DNA from: an uncultured Bacteroides sp.
GTDB taxonomy: Bacteria; Bacteroidota; Bacteroidia; Bacteroidales; Bacteroidaceae
DNA length: 17,231 nucleotides
Direction: 5' to 3'
Assembly (NCBI RefSeq): GCF_959029255.1
Contig: NZ_CAUFUE010000046.1
Span: 1 to 17,231 of the forward strand
The notes under the pieces are model-generated. The model ran no database searches. It was not told the DNA's origin and saw only the letters and a program-made list of their open reading frames with translations. Position numbers and translations under genes: made by a program. Positions within the stretch are counted from its first letter, which is position 1. Every line of letters begins with the position of its first letter. Positions 1 through 6,756 of this stretch are shown piece after piece.

Positions 1-49
1 CATCTGCCTTACAAGCAGAGGGTCGGCGGTTCGAATCCGTCAACGCCCA
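1..49 (+). tRNA. tRNA-Val(UAC), 5' part cut off by window edge
   Basis: This is the 3' two thirds of a tRNA: anticodon stem TCTGC/GCAGA around the loop CTTACAA, anticodon TAC at 10-12, then the T arm (GGCGG, TTCGAAT, CCGTC), the acceptor strand AACGCCC and discriminator A at 49. It is identical base for base to the complete copy at 107-155. CCA is not encoded, since the next bases are CTA. The missing 5' part lies before the window. Confidence 0.93.
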
Positions 50-80
50 CTACCATAGTCTTCACTTCCGTAATTCAAAA

Positions 81-155
81 GGGCGTTTAGCTCAGCTGGT
101 TCAGAGCATCTGCCTTACAAGCAGAGGGTCGGCGGTTCGAATCCGTCAACGCCCA
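81..155 (+). tRNA. tRNA-Val(UAC)
   Basis: A complete 75-nt cloverleaf. Acceptor GGGCGTT (81-87) pairs with AACGCCC (148-154). The D stem is GCTC/GAGC, and the anticodon stem is TCTGC (109-113) with GCAGA (121-125). The loop CTTACAA puts TAC at 116-118, which reads GUA and other valine codons. The T arm GGCGG-TTCGAAT-CCGTC carries the invariant TTCGA. Discriminator is A155 and CCA is not encoded. It is the second of two tandem copies, 31 bp after the first, and is followed by an intrinsic terminator, so the pair is probably one transcript. Confidence 0.97.
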
Positions 156-180
156 CATTTTTCAATGTTTTAAAATAATG

Positions 181-215
181 AGTAGTCTTACAAGCGATTG
201 TAGGACTATTTTTTT
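181..215 (+). terminator. Intrinsic terminator of the tRNA-Val pair
   Basis: TAGTCTTACAA (183-193) pairs with TTGTAGGACTA (198-208) with one G-U pair, around the loop GCGA. Two more pairs can form at the base, and T209-T215 follow. The stem plus T-run is a standard rho-independent terminator placed just after the tRNA. Confidence 0.9.
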
Positions 216-278
216 ATCCGTTAACGTCCTTTTTTTAAATTCTTTTCCCTTTATACCTTATTACTCGGAAAAAAGCCG

Positions 279-286
279 TAATTTTG
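279..286 (+). promoter_or_regulatory. -7 box of purB promoter
   Basis: TAATTTTG matches the Bacteroides -7 consensus TAnnTTTG and ends 29 bp before the purB start codon. No clear TTTG -33 element is seen 19 bp upstream, so the call rests on the -7 box and its position after a terminator. Confidence 0.6.
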
Positions 287-315
287 CACCCCGATAATTA
301 TCATAAATACGACGT

Positions 316-1662
316 ATGGAACTTGATTTACTTACCGCAATCTCTCCGATTGACGGTCGATACAGAGGCAAGACAGATGCTTTAGCTGTCTATTTCTCGG
401 AATTTGCACTGATAAAATACCGTGTACAGGTTGAAGTGGAATATTTCATAACCTTGTGTGAATTGCCTTTGCCACAACTGAAAGGGGTGGATAAGAGTGT
501 GTTCGAGACTTTGAGAAATATCTATCGTGACTTCTCTGAAGCCGATGCCGGACGCATTAAGGAGATTGAAAGCGTGACTAACCACGATGTGAAGGCTGTG
601 GAATATTTCCTGAAAGAAGAATTTGATAAGTTGGGTGGAATGGATGATTACAAAGAATTTATCCATTTCGGATTGACTTCACAAGATATTAACAATACTT
701 CCATTCCTTTATCCGTGAAGGATGCTTTGGAACAGGTGTATTATCCTCAGATAGAGGAACTGATTGCTCAGCTTCGCGCCTATGCGGAAGAATGGGCTGC
801 TATTCCGATGCTGGCCAAGACGCACGGACAACCGGCTTCTCCTACTCGTTTGGGAAAGGAGATAATGGTGTTTGTTTATCGTTTGGAACGGCAGTTGGCT
901 ACTTTGAAGGCTTGTCCGGTGACTGCCAAGTTTGGTGGAGCTACCGGTAACTATAATGCGCATTATATGGCTTATCCTGGATATGACTGGAAACTTTTCG
1001 GTAACAAGTTCGTCTCGGAAAAACTTGGATTGGAGCGTGAGGAGTATACCACTCAGATATCCAATTATGATAACCTGTCGGCTATCTTTGATGCAATGAA
1101 ACGTATCAACACGATAATGATTGATATGAACCGTGACTTCTGGCAATATATCTCCATGGAATACTTCAAACAGAAGATTAAAGCCGGTGAAGTGGGTTCC
1201 AGTGCAATGCCGCATAAGGTGAACCCGATTGACTTTGAAAATGCGGAAGGTAACTTGGGTATGGCGAATGCCATTCTGGAACATTTGGCTGTTAAACTTC
1301 CGGTGTCCCGTTTGCAACGCGATTTGACTGATTCCACCGTGTTGCGTAATATCGGTACTCCTTTCGGTCATGTTGTAATTGCTATCCAGAGTTCATTGAA
1401 GGGCTTGCGAAAGTTACTGTTGAATGAAAAGGCGATTTATCGTGATCTGGATAATTGCTGGAGTGTAGTGGCCGAGGCTATTCAAACTATTCTGCGCCGC
1501 GAAGCTTATCCGCATCCATACGAAGCTTTGAAAGCATTGACCCGTACCAATCAGGCTATTACAGAAGCTTCTATCAAGGAATTTATTGAGGGTTTGAATG
1601 TGAGTGAAGAAATAAAGAAAGAGCTGCGGGTTATCACTCCCCACACCTATACGGGAGTTTAA
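316..1662 (+). CDS. purB: Adenylosuccinate lyase
   Basis: A cytoplasmic enzyme of purine synthesis. It splits SAICAR to AICAR plus fumarate and adenylosuccinate to AMP plus fumarate. The 448-residue protein matches the E. coli PurB type along its length, from an N-terminus reading LLTAISPIDGRY to a C-terminal PHTYTGV. The superfamily signature SSAMPHKVNP lies at residues 295-304. S295 fits the catalytic serine loop, and H170 in THGQPAS fits the second catalytic residue of E. coli PurB. TSQDINNT near residue 120 is the substrate-binding loop. Length is normal for the family and no defect is seen. It starts 30 bp after a TAnnTTTG box. The next gene follows after 140 bp, so read-through is possible. 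Confidence 0.97.
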   Translation: MELDLLTAISPIDGRYRGKTDALAVYFSEFALIKYRVQVEVEYFITLCELPLPQLKGVDKSVFETLRNIYRDFSEADAGRIKEIESVTNHDVKAVEYFLKEEFDKLGGMDDYKEFIHFGLTSQDINNTSIPLSVKDALEQVYYPQIEELIAQLRAYAEEWAAIPMLAKTHGQPASPTRLGKEIMVFVYRLERQLATLKACPVTAKFGGATGNYNAHYMAYPGYDWKLFGNKFVSEKLGLEREEYTTQISNYDNLSAIFDAMKRINTIMIDMNRDFWQYISMEYFKQKIKAGEVGSSAMPHKVNPIDFENAEGNLGMANAILEHLAVKLPVSRLQRDLTDSTVLRNIGTPFGHVVIAIQSSLKGLRKLLLNEKAIYRDLDNCWSVVAEAIQTILRREAYPHPYEALKALTRTNQAITEASIKEFIEGLNVSEEIKKELRVITPHTYTGV

Positions 1663-1674
1663 GCAGACATGAAT

Positions 1675-1709
1675 GCCGGGTTGGGGGGATATCAACTTTT
1701 TTATCCGGC
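1675..1709 (+). terminator. Weak possible terminator or attenuator after purB
   Basis: GCCGG (1675-1679) can pair with CCGGC (1705-1709), with GTTG (1680-1683) and CAAC (1693-1696) pairing inside. The T-run 1697-1702 lies within the outer hairpin. The inner GTTG/CAAC hairpin followed by six Ts could stop some transcripts, while the outer pairing would compete with it. The stems are short. Confidence 0.35.
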
Positions 1710-1712
1710 GGT

Positions 1713-1728
1713 TGTTTATAGATAAACA
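1713..1728 (+). repeat. 7-bp inverted repeat in the pseudouridine synthase leader
   Basis: TGTTTAT, a 2-bp centre AG, then ATAAACA: a perfect inverted repeat. With a 2-base loop it is more likely a protein-binding site in DNA than a stable RNA hairpin. No regulator can be named. Confidence 0.5.
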
Positions 1729-1760
1729 TATAAAAATAAGGTATAAGAGAAACAAAAAAA

Positions 1761-1800
1761 TGGCCGTGAGGCCAGTAGGTTTAATTTTATTCGAATAAAA
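1761..1800 (+). promoter_or_regulatory. Structured leader directly before the pseudouridine synthase start
   Basis: Two elements lie in the last 42 bases before the ATG at 1803. The first is a 5-bp hairpin TGGCC-GTGA-GGCCA (1761-1774), whose GUGA loop is a GNRA tetraloop. The second is a perfect 16-bp palindrome, TTTTATTCGAATAAAA (1785-1800), ending 2 bp before the start codon, where a ribosome would load. That either could act as a translational control site is inference. Confidence 0.45.
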
Positions 1801-1802
1801 CA

Positions 1803-3311
1803 ATGAGTACAGAAAACGAAACTTGGCGTGATGCTTCTTCCTCAGAGGAGAACTCAGGCGCCGGCCGTGATGGTAACCAGTTTAACAGAGAAGGTGGCTA
1901 CAGCCGTCCATCTTATAATCGTGAAAATGGCGAACGCCCTTATCGTCCGAGGTTTAATCCCAATGCAGAAAATGTCGACCGTCCGCAGCGTCCTTACAAT
2001 GCTGAGCGCTCGTATGGTAGCAGTGACCGTCCTTATCGCCCGCGTTATAATAGTGAAGGCGGTGACCGTCCTCAGCGCCCATACGGTAATAATGCCGGAG
2101 GTGACCGTCCTTATCGCCCGCGCTATAATAGCGAAGGTGGTGACCGTCCTCAACGTCCTGCATACGGTAACAATACCGGTGGTGACCGTCCTTATCGTCC
2201 ACGTTATAACAGCGAAAGTGGCGACCGTCCTCAGCGTCCTGCATACGGAAATAATACCGGCGGTGACCGTCCTTATCGTCCACGTTATAACAGCGAAGGC
2301 GGCGACCGTCCTCAACGCCCTGCATACGGTAACAATACTGGTGGTGATCGTCCTTATCGTCCGCGTTATAACAGTGAAGGTGGCGACCGTCCTCAACGTC
2401 CTGCGTATGGAAATAATACCGGTGATCGCCCTTATCGTCCGCGCTTTAACTCGAATGGTGGCGGCAGACCCGGAGGTTATGGTAACAGAGACAGTTACAG
2501 CCGTCCGATTCGCCGTACGGGTGATTACGATCCCAACGCTAAGTATAGCAAGAAGAAACAAATTGAGTATAAGGAGCAATTTACCGATCCGAACGAACCG
2601 ATTCGTTTGAATAAATTCTTGGCGAATGCAGGTGTTTGTTCACGCCGGGAGGCTGATGAATTCATCACAGCCGGTGTGGTTTCCGTAAACGGTGAAGTGG
2701 TTACAGAGCTGGGAACCAAGATTAAGCGTGCTGATGAAGTGAAGTTCCACGACCAGGTAGTCAGCATCGAACGTAAGATTTATGTGTTGCTGAATAAACC
2801 GAAAGATACGGTAACTACCTCCGATGATCCTCAGGCTCGTCGCACGGTTATGGATTTGGTGAAAGGCGCTTGCGATGAACGTATTTATCCGGTAGGTCGT
2901 CTTGACCGTAATACTACGGGTGTGCTGTTGCTTACCAATGATGGTGATTTGGCTTCTAAGTTGACTCATCCTAAGTTCCTGAAGAAGAAAATCTATCATG
3001 TACACTTGGATAAGAACCTTACAAAGGCCGATATGGAGCAGATTGCTGCCGGTATCCAGTTGGATGACGGCGAAGTTCATGCAGATGCCATCAGCTATAC
3101 CGATGATTTCAAGAAAGATGATGTAGGTATCGAAATCCATTCAGGAAAGAATCGCATCGTACGTCGTATTTTTGAGTCACTAGGATACAAGGTCGTAAAA
3201 CTGGATCGCGTATTCTTTGCCGGATTGACAAAGAAAGGTTTACGTCGCGGCGAATGGCGCTATCTGACAGAACAGGAAGTAAACTTCCTGCGTATGGGCT
3301 CTTTTGAGTAA
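1803..3311 (+). CDS. RsuA/RluB-family 16S/23S rRNA pseudouridine synthase with N-terminal repeat domain
   Basis: It isomerises one uridine in rRNA to pseudouridine. The C-terminal half is ordinary for the family. An S4 RNA-binding domain starts at about residue 267 (IRLNKFLANAGVCSRREAD). The catalytic domain follows, with the GRLDRNTTGVLLLTNDGDLA motif and catalytic Asp368. The N-terminal 260 residues are not ordinary: a low-complexity head rich in Arg, Tyr, Pro, Asn and Gly. It is made of repeats alternating DRPYRPRYNSEGG and DRPQRPAYGNNTGG, and is probably disordered and RNA-binding (inference). E. coli RluB and RsuA have no such head. RluB-like (23S) fits best, but RsuA, RluE or RluF specificity cannot be excluded. 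asnS follows after 25 bp, so the two are likely cotranscribed. No -7 box is seen just upstream. Confidence 0.93.
   Translation: MSTENETWRDASSSEENSGAGRDGNQFNREGGYSRPSYNRENGERPYRPRFNPNAENVDRPQRPYNAERSYGSSDRPYRPRYNSEGGDRPQRPYGNNAGGDRPYRPRYNSEGGDRPQRPAYGNNTGGDRPYRPRYNSESGDRPQRPAYGNNTGGDRPYRPRYNSEGGDRPQRPAYGNNTGGDRPYRPRYNSEGGDRPQRPAYGNNTGDRPYRPRFNSNGGGRPGGYGNRDSYSRPIRRTGDYDPNAKYSKKKQIEYKEQFTDPNEPIRLNKFLANAGVCSRREADEFITAGVVSVNGEVVTELGTKIKRADEVKFHDQVVSIERKIYVLLNKPKDTVTTSDDPQARRTVMDLVKGACDERIYPVGRLDRNTTGVLLLTNDGDLASKLTHPKFLKKKIYHVHLDKNLTKADMEQIAAGIQLDDGEVHADAISYTDDFKKDDVGIEIHSGKNRIVRRIFESLGYKVVKLDRVFFAGLTKKGLRRGEWRYLTEQEVNFLRMGSFE
2025..2462 (+). repeat. Tandem 78/81-bp coding repeats
   Basis: Unit starts, taken at the Asp codon of DRPYRPR, lie at 2025, 2103, 2184, 2265, 2346 and 2424. 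Spacings are 78, 81, 81, 81 and 78 bp, and the last unit is partial. All spacings are multiples of three, so the frame is kept. Copies differ mostly at third codon positions. A more degenerate unit starts at 1932 (ERPYRPRF). The two short spacings come from a missing Ala codon in unit 1 and a missing Gly codon before the last unit. Confidence 0.95.
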
Positions 3312-3336
3312 TATAAAATAAGATAAAACTATTTTT

Positions 3337-4740
3337 ATGGAAAAGATTAGTAGAACAAAAATTGTTGACTTACTGAAACGCGAAGATTTTGGCGCTAAGG
3401 TCAATGTGAAAGGTTGGGTTCGTACCCGCAGAGGTAGTAAACAGGTAAACTTTATCGCGCTGAATGACGGTTCTACAATAAATAATGTGCAGGTTGTGGT
3501 GGATTTGGCAAGCTTCGATGAAGATATGCTGAAAGATATTACTACCGGCGCTTGTTTGAGCGTGAACGGTGTGCTGACGGAGTCTGTAGGTTCCGGTCAG
3601 AAAGCTGAGATTCAGGCTCGTGAAATAGAAGTTCTGGGAACTTGTGACAATACCTATCCGTTGCAGAAGAAAGGGCATTCTATGGAATTTCTTCGCGAGA
3701 TAGCACATTTGCGTCCTCGTACAAATACGTTCGGTGCAGTGTTCCGTATCCGTCATAACATGGCGATTGCTATCCATAAGTTCTTCCATGAAAAAGGGTT
3801 CTTCTACTTTCATACACCCATCATCACAGCTTCTGACTGTGAAGGTGCCGGACAGATGTTCCAGGTAACTACGATGAACTTGTATGACTTGAAGAAAGAC
3901 GAAAACGGTTCTATCGTTTACGATGATGACTTCTTCGGTAAGCAAGCCAGTCTCACGGTTTCCGGTCAGTTGGAAGGTGAACTTGCTGCAACTTCGTTGG
4001 GGGCTATCTATACGTTTGGACCTACGTTCCGTGCGGAAAACTCCAATACTCCCCGCCACTTGGCTGAGTTTTGGATGGTTGAGCCGGAAGTTGCGTTCAA
4101 CGATATTATCGATAACATGGACTTGGCGGAGGAATTTATTAAGTACTGCGTGCAGTGGGCTCTTGATAACTGCGCCGATGATGTTAAGTTTCTTAACGAC
4201 ATGTTCGATAAGGGCTTGATAGAACGTCTGCAAGGTGTACTGAAGGAAAGTTTTGTCCGTCTGCCTTATACGGAAGGTATTAAAATACTGGAAGAAGCCG
4301 TAGCTAAAGGCCGTAAGTTTGAGTTCCCTGTATATTGGGGAGTTGACTTGGCTTCCGAGCACGAGCGTTATCTGGTGGAGGAACATTTCAAACGTCCGGT
4401 TATCCTGACTGATTACCCGAAAGAAATCAAGGCATTCTATATGAAGCAGAATGAAGATGGTAAGACTGTACGCGCCATGGATGTGCTTTTCCCGAAAATC
4501 GGTGAGATTATCGGTGGTTCCGAACGTGAATCCGATTATAACAAGCTGATGGCCCGTATTGATGAGCTTCATATCCCGATGAAAGATATGTGGTGGTATC
4601 TCGATACCCGCAAGTTCGGTACATGTCCTCACTCTGGCTTCGGCTTAGGCTTTGAACGCTTGCTGTTGTTCGTTACCGGAATGACAAATATTCGTGATGT
4701 GATACCTTTTCCGCGCACACCTCGCAATGCCGATTTCTAA
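3337..4740 (+). CDS. asnS: Asparaginyl-tRNA synthetase
   Basis: A class IIb aminoacyl-tRNA synthetase that charges tRNA-Asn with asparagine in the cytoplasm. The 467-residue length is normal. The N-terminal OB fold that binds the anticodon covers about residues 15-110 (VKGWVRTRRGSKQVNFIALN). Motif 1 includes FHTPIIT. Motif 2 begins around residue 229, with FRAEN and RHLAEFWMVEPE. Motif 3 is GFGLGFERLL at 434-443. The motif 2 wording is that of AsnRS rather than AspRS. It follows the pseudouridine synthase by 25 bp and ends in a strong terminator, so it is probably the last gene of that transcript. Confidence 0.97.
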   Translation: MEKISRTKIVDLLKREDFGAKVNVKGWVRTRRGSKQVNFIALNDGSTINNVQVVVDLASFDEDMLKDITTGACLSVNGVLTESVGSGQKAEIQAREIEVLGTCDNTYPLQKKGHSMEFLREIAHLRPRTNTFGAVFRIRHNMAIAIHKFFHEKGFFYFHTPIITASDCEGAGQMFQVTTMNLYDLKKDENGSIVYDDDFFGKQASLTVSGQLEGELAATSLGAIYTFGPTFRAENSNTPRHLAEFWMVEPEVAFNDIIDNMDLAEEFIKYCVQWALDNCADDVKFLNDMFDKGLIERLQGVLKESFVRLPYTEGIKILEEAVAKGRKFEFPVYWGVDLASEHERYLVEEHFKRPVILTDYPKEIKAFYMKQNEDGKTVRAMDVLFPKIGEIIGGSERESDYNKLMARIDELHIPMKDMWWYLDTRKFGTCPHSGFGLGFERLLLFVTGMTNIRDVIPFPRTPRNADF

Positions 4741-4771
4741 TCGTTAGAGTGAATTAACGAATCATAGATTG

Positions 4772-4810
4772 AAAAGTCCGCATAAACTTTAAGTTATGCG
4801 GACTTTTTTA
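4772..4810 (+). terminator. Intrinsic terminator after asnS
   Basis: A perfect 14-bp stem, AAAAGTCCGCATAA (4772-4785) with TTATGCGGACTTTT (4794-4807), around the loop ACTTTAAG, with the T-run ending at 4809. The A-run on the left arm means it could also work on the minus strand. Confidence 0.92.
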
Positions 4811-4844
4811 TGCCTTGAAGTGGTGTTTTCTCGAAATAAATCTT

Positions 4845-4852
4845 TATATTTG
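4845..4852 (+). promoter_or_regulatory. -7 box of the DUF4488-like gene promoter
   Basis: TATATTTG fits TAnnTTTG and lies between the asnS terminator and the start codon at 4895. A T-rich stretch sits near the -33 position (about 4822-4829), but without an exact TTTG. Confidence 0.6.
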
Positions 4853-4894
4853 TCTCAACAGGAATGACATGACGTTAACCAATATCATACGAAT

Positions 4895-5386
4895 ATGAAA
4901 AGAATTTATTTCTTTACCATGCTGGCAGCGATGCTGTTTGCGGTAACAAATCTCAAAGCGCAGGATAACCCCGGTTTTAAACCTGCTCATTTGGAGGGAA
5001 TCTGGCAGTTGTGTCATTATGTTTCTGAAATACCGGATGTTCCCGGTACACTGAAGCCGAGTAATACATTCAAGGTGCTGAGCGATGACGGACGAATCGT
5101 GAACTTTACGATACGTCCGGGAGCGGATGCGATTATTACCGGATACGGTACGTATCAACAAATATCGGACAAAGCCTATAAGGAAAGCATCGAAAAGAAT
5201 ATTCATCTGCCTATGCTGGATAATAAGGATAACGTGCTTGAATTCGAGATGGGTGAAGGTGGGCTGATGTACTTGAAGTATTTTATTTCCAAAGATTTGA
5301 ATGGCAATGAACTGAATACCTGGTTTCATGAAACCTGGAAACGGGTCAATATGCCCGCTAAGTTCCCTGAAGATATTGTCAGGTGA
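4895..5386 (+). CDS. Secreted lipocalin-like protein, probably DUF4488 family
   Basis: A 163-residue exported protein of unknown function. Residues 1-22 form a signal peptide (KR, a hydrophobic run, then cleavage after LKA before QDN), with no lipobox Cys, so a soluble periplasmic protein is expected. The mature part is short and β-rich. It opens with LEGIWQL, the GxW start of lipocalin-like folds, and ends in NTWFHETWKRV. This resembles DUF4488 proteins of Bacteroides, assigned from memory of the family and not from a search. The gene has its own -7 box and a terminator just before it, so it is likely transcribed alone. Any ligand is unknown. Confidence 0.85.
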   Translation: MKRIYFFTMLAAMLFAVTNLKAQDNPGFKPAHLEGIWQLCHYVSEIPDVPGTLKPSNTFKVLSDDGRIVNFTIRPGADAIITGYGTYQQISDKAYKESIEKNIHLPMLDNKDNVLEFEMGEGGLMYLKYFISKDLNGNELNTWFHETWKRVNMPAKFPEDIVR

Positions 5387-5430
5387 TTTCTTTGTGTTAG
5401 ATGTAGCCTGTGCCCGTTAGGTGGGCGGTG

Positions 5431-5520
5431 AATTGTCTAGAGCAAAGCGAAGAATTTGCTCCTTCATTATGTGCGGATATAAGTCACGTGTGAAGGCGGT
5501 TCTTCGCTTTGCTCTGAATT
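5431..5520. repeat. Long inverted repeat (16-bp perfect arms plus inner and outer pairs)
   Basis: AGAGCAAAGCGAAGAA (5439-5454) is the exact reverse complement of 5500-5515. Inside, CCTTCA (5461-5466) pairs with TGAAGG (5491-5496), and GTG (5471-5473) with CAC (5485-5487). Outside, AATT (5431-5434) can pair with AATT (5517-5520). No T-run follows, so it is not a standard terminator. It ends about 50 bp before the rplM -33 element. Confidence 0.85.
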
Positions 5521-5566
5521 ACAGCGCTTATCAACCCGGTGGCTTTCTAAAAAAAAGAAGAAAACG

Positions 5567-5597
5567 TTTGCCAGTTATCAGAAAATCCGTACCTTTG
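5567..5597 (+). promoter_or_regulatory. Canonical Bacteroides promoter of rplM-rpsI
   Basis: TTTG at 5567-5570, a 19-bp spacer, then TACCTTTG at 5590-5597: an exact match to the -33 TTTG / -7 TAnnTTTG consensus. It predicts a transcript start near 5603 and a leader of about 120 nt before the rplM start. Confidence 0.88.
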
Positions 5598-5648
5598 CAA
5601 GCCGATTATTATCTCAAAAGGATAAGCATTTAATTCATAGCGAGTTAA

Positions 5649-5685
5649 TCTTCCATTGTCCGGGATGACTGGCTTGCGGTGAAGA
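5649..5685 (+). promoter_or_regulatory. Candidate r-protein leader hairpin before rplM
   Basis: TCTT-C-CATTG (5649-5658, one bulged C) pairs with CGGTGAAGA (5677-5685), and inside it CCGG (5660-5663) pairs with CTGG (5669-5672) around GATGA. The hairpin lies wholly inside the predicted leader, 39 nt before the start codon. L13 operons are commonly self-regulated through leaders. That this is such an element is inference. Confidence 0.45.
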
Positions 5686-5724
5686 AAAACATTTTAGTAG
5701 TAACATTTTAAAAAACAATTAAGA

Positions 5725-6186
5725 GTGGATACTTTAAGTTACAAGACCATTTCTGCAAACAAAGCTACAGTGACTAAAGAATGGGTCATTGTTGACGCTA
5801 CAGACCAGGTATTGGGCCGTCTGGGCGCAAAAGTTGCGAAACTGTTGAGAGGAAAGTATAAACCAAACTTTACCCCTCACGTAGATTGTGGCGATAATGT
5901 AATCATTATCAACGCCGACAAAGTAAAATTAACCGGTAACAAGTGGAATGACAAGGTATATCTGTCATATACAGGTTATCCCGGCGGCCAGAGAGAAATC
6001 ACTCCTGCCCGTTTGCAGGCAAAACCGAACGGTGATGACAAGTTACTGAGAAAAGTAGTAAAGGGTATGTTGCCTAAGAACAAGTTGGGCGCACAATTGC
6101 TGAGTAATATGTATGTATATGCCGGCAGTGAGCACAAGCACGATGCTCAGAACCCGAAAATGATTGATATTAACGTACTTAAATAA
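5725..6186 (+). CDS. rplM: 50S ribosomal protein L13 (uL13)
   Basis: A large-subunit protein that assembles early onto 23S rRNA. The 153 residues include the family core VDATDQVLGRLGAKVAKLLRG (about 24-44), the GDNVIIINADKVKLTGNKW stretch, and YTGYPGG at about 79-85. The end PKMIDI is also typical. The start is GTG at 5725, giving MDTLSYKTIS. No ATG lies between it and the conserved core, and no Shine-Dalgarno is seen. It is a little longer than E. coli L13 because of an N-terminal extension. rpsI follows after 6 bp, so the two are translated from one transcript, started at the canonical promoter at 5567-5597. Confidence 0.96.
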   Translation: MDTLSYKTISANKATVTKEWVIVDATDQVLGRLGAKVAKLLRGKYKPNFTPHVDCGDNVIIINADKVKLTGNKWNDKVYLSYTGYPGGQREITPARLQAKPNGDDKLLRKVVKGMLPKNKLGAQLLSNMYVYAGSEHKHDAQNPKMIDINVLK

Positions 6187-6192
6187 GAGATA

Positions 6193-6579
6193 ATGGAAGT
6201 AGTAAATGCATTAGGCAGACGTAAAAGTGCAATTGCACGTATTTTCGTAAGCGAAGGTACCGGAAAGATTACTATTAATAAGAGAGACCTCGCAGAGTAC
6301 TTTCCATCAAGCATTCTTCAGTATGTAGTTAAACAGCCGTTGAACAAGCTGGGTGTTGCTGAAAAGTACGACATCAAAGTTAATCTCTGCGGTGGTGGTT
6401 TCACCGGTCAGTCTCAGGCATTGCGTTTGGCAATCGCTCGTGCACTGGTGAAAATCAATGCTGAAGATAAGGCTGCTCTCCGCGCTGAAGGCTTCATGAC
6501 TCGTGACCCGCGTTCTGTTGAACGTAAGAAACCGGGACAGCCGAAAGCACGTCGTAGATTCCAGTTCAGTAAACGTTAA
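6193..6579 (+). CDS. rpsI: 30S ribosomal protein S9 (uS9)
   Basis: A small-subunit protein whose C-terminal tail reaches the P-site tRNA. The 128 residues show the opening NALGRRKSAIARIF and the GGGFTGQSQALRLAIARAL segment (about 67-85). The basic tail has DPRSVERKKPGQPKARRRFQFSKR spread over the last 24 residues, ending in the conserved SKR. It starts 6 bp after the rplM stop, the conserved L13-S9 pair. Length is normal. Confidence 0.97.
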   Translation: MEVVNALGRRKSAIARIFVSEGTGKITINKRDLAEYFPSSILQYVVKQPLNKLGVAEKYDIKVNLCGGGFTGQSQALRLAIARALVKINAEDKAALRAEGFMTRDPRSVERKKPGQPKARRRFQFSKR

Positions 6580-6684
6580 TTTTGAGTTTATAAGTTTTGT
6601 AAGTTTATTAGTTTGTAAGTTATTGCTAATAGGGTTTCCTGTGGACGCGGAAACTTAAAAACTCAGAAGCTGAGAAACTCAAAA
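6580..6684. repeat. Long imperfect hairpin in the rpsI-rpsB gap
   Basis: Starting right after the rpsI stop, TTTTGAGTTT (6580-6589) pairs exactly with AAACTCAAAA (6675-6684). Inside, AGTTTTGTAAGTTT (6593-6606) pairs with AAACTTAAAAACT (6651-6663) with one bulged G. GTTTCC (6634-6639) can also pair with GGAAAC (6649-6654), competing for part of that arm. ATTAG/CTAAT (6607-6611, 6626-6630) adds a small inner stem. No T-run follows. The arms are built of near-repeats of TAAGTTT. Confidence 0.7.
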
Positions 6685-6703
6685 ACTGAAAAGGCGTTTA
6701 GTA

Positions 6704-6756
6704 TCTAAACTACCGGGACTCTTCACTTGGATAGGCTACCCGGCGGTTGGTTTAGA
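6704..6756 (+). promoter_or_regulatory. Candidate rpsB leader hairpin
   Basis: TCTAAAC (6704-6710) pairs with GTTTAGA (6750-6756), and CCGGG (6713-6717) with CCCGG (6739-6743), around a 21-nt loop and a small asymmetric internal loop. It ends 41 nt before the rpsB start. Placement and shape fit a translational control site for S2, as known for rpsB-tsf in gamma-proteobacteria. Homology to those is not claimed. Confidence 0.55.

Larger units (their letters stand above)
5387..5724 (+). other. 338-bp gap between the DUF4488-like gene and rplM
   Basis: No convincing gene lies here. In order, the stretch holds a short GCCC/GGGC hairpin (5412-5426) without a T-run, a long inverted repeat (5431-5520), the rplM promoter (5567-5597) and the rplM leader (about 5604-5724). 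A 70-codon open frame at 5421-5633 runs through the inverted repeat and the promoter and has no recognisable content. Confidence 0.75.

Noticed and set aside
1636..1658. ACTCCC/GGGAGT hairpin over the purB stop codon as a terminator
   Set aside because: Only three Ts follow and the arms are coding sequence; too weak to call.
1803..2600. Tandem units read as a CRISPR array
   Set aside because: Units are contiguous without unique spacers, are multiples of three, and are translated as part of a clear protein.
1828..2610. Long open frames in other frames across the tandem repeats (also 1854-2579 minus)
   Set aside because: Repeats in multiples of three keep all frames open; the products are monotonous V/T/I/R strings, while the S4-linked frame continues into a real enzyme.
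3370..4632. 420-codon open frame on the minus strand
   Set aside because: It is the antisense shadow of asnS, whose class II motifs are unambiguous.
5421..5633. 70-codon open frame before rplM
   Set aside because: It crosses the inverted repeat, the canonical rplM promoter and the predicted transcript start, and has no recognisable content.
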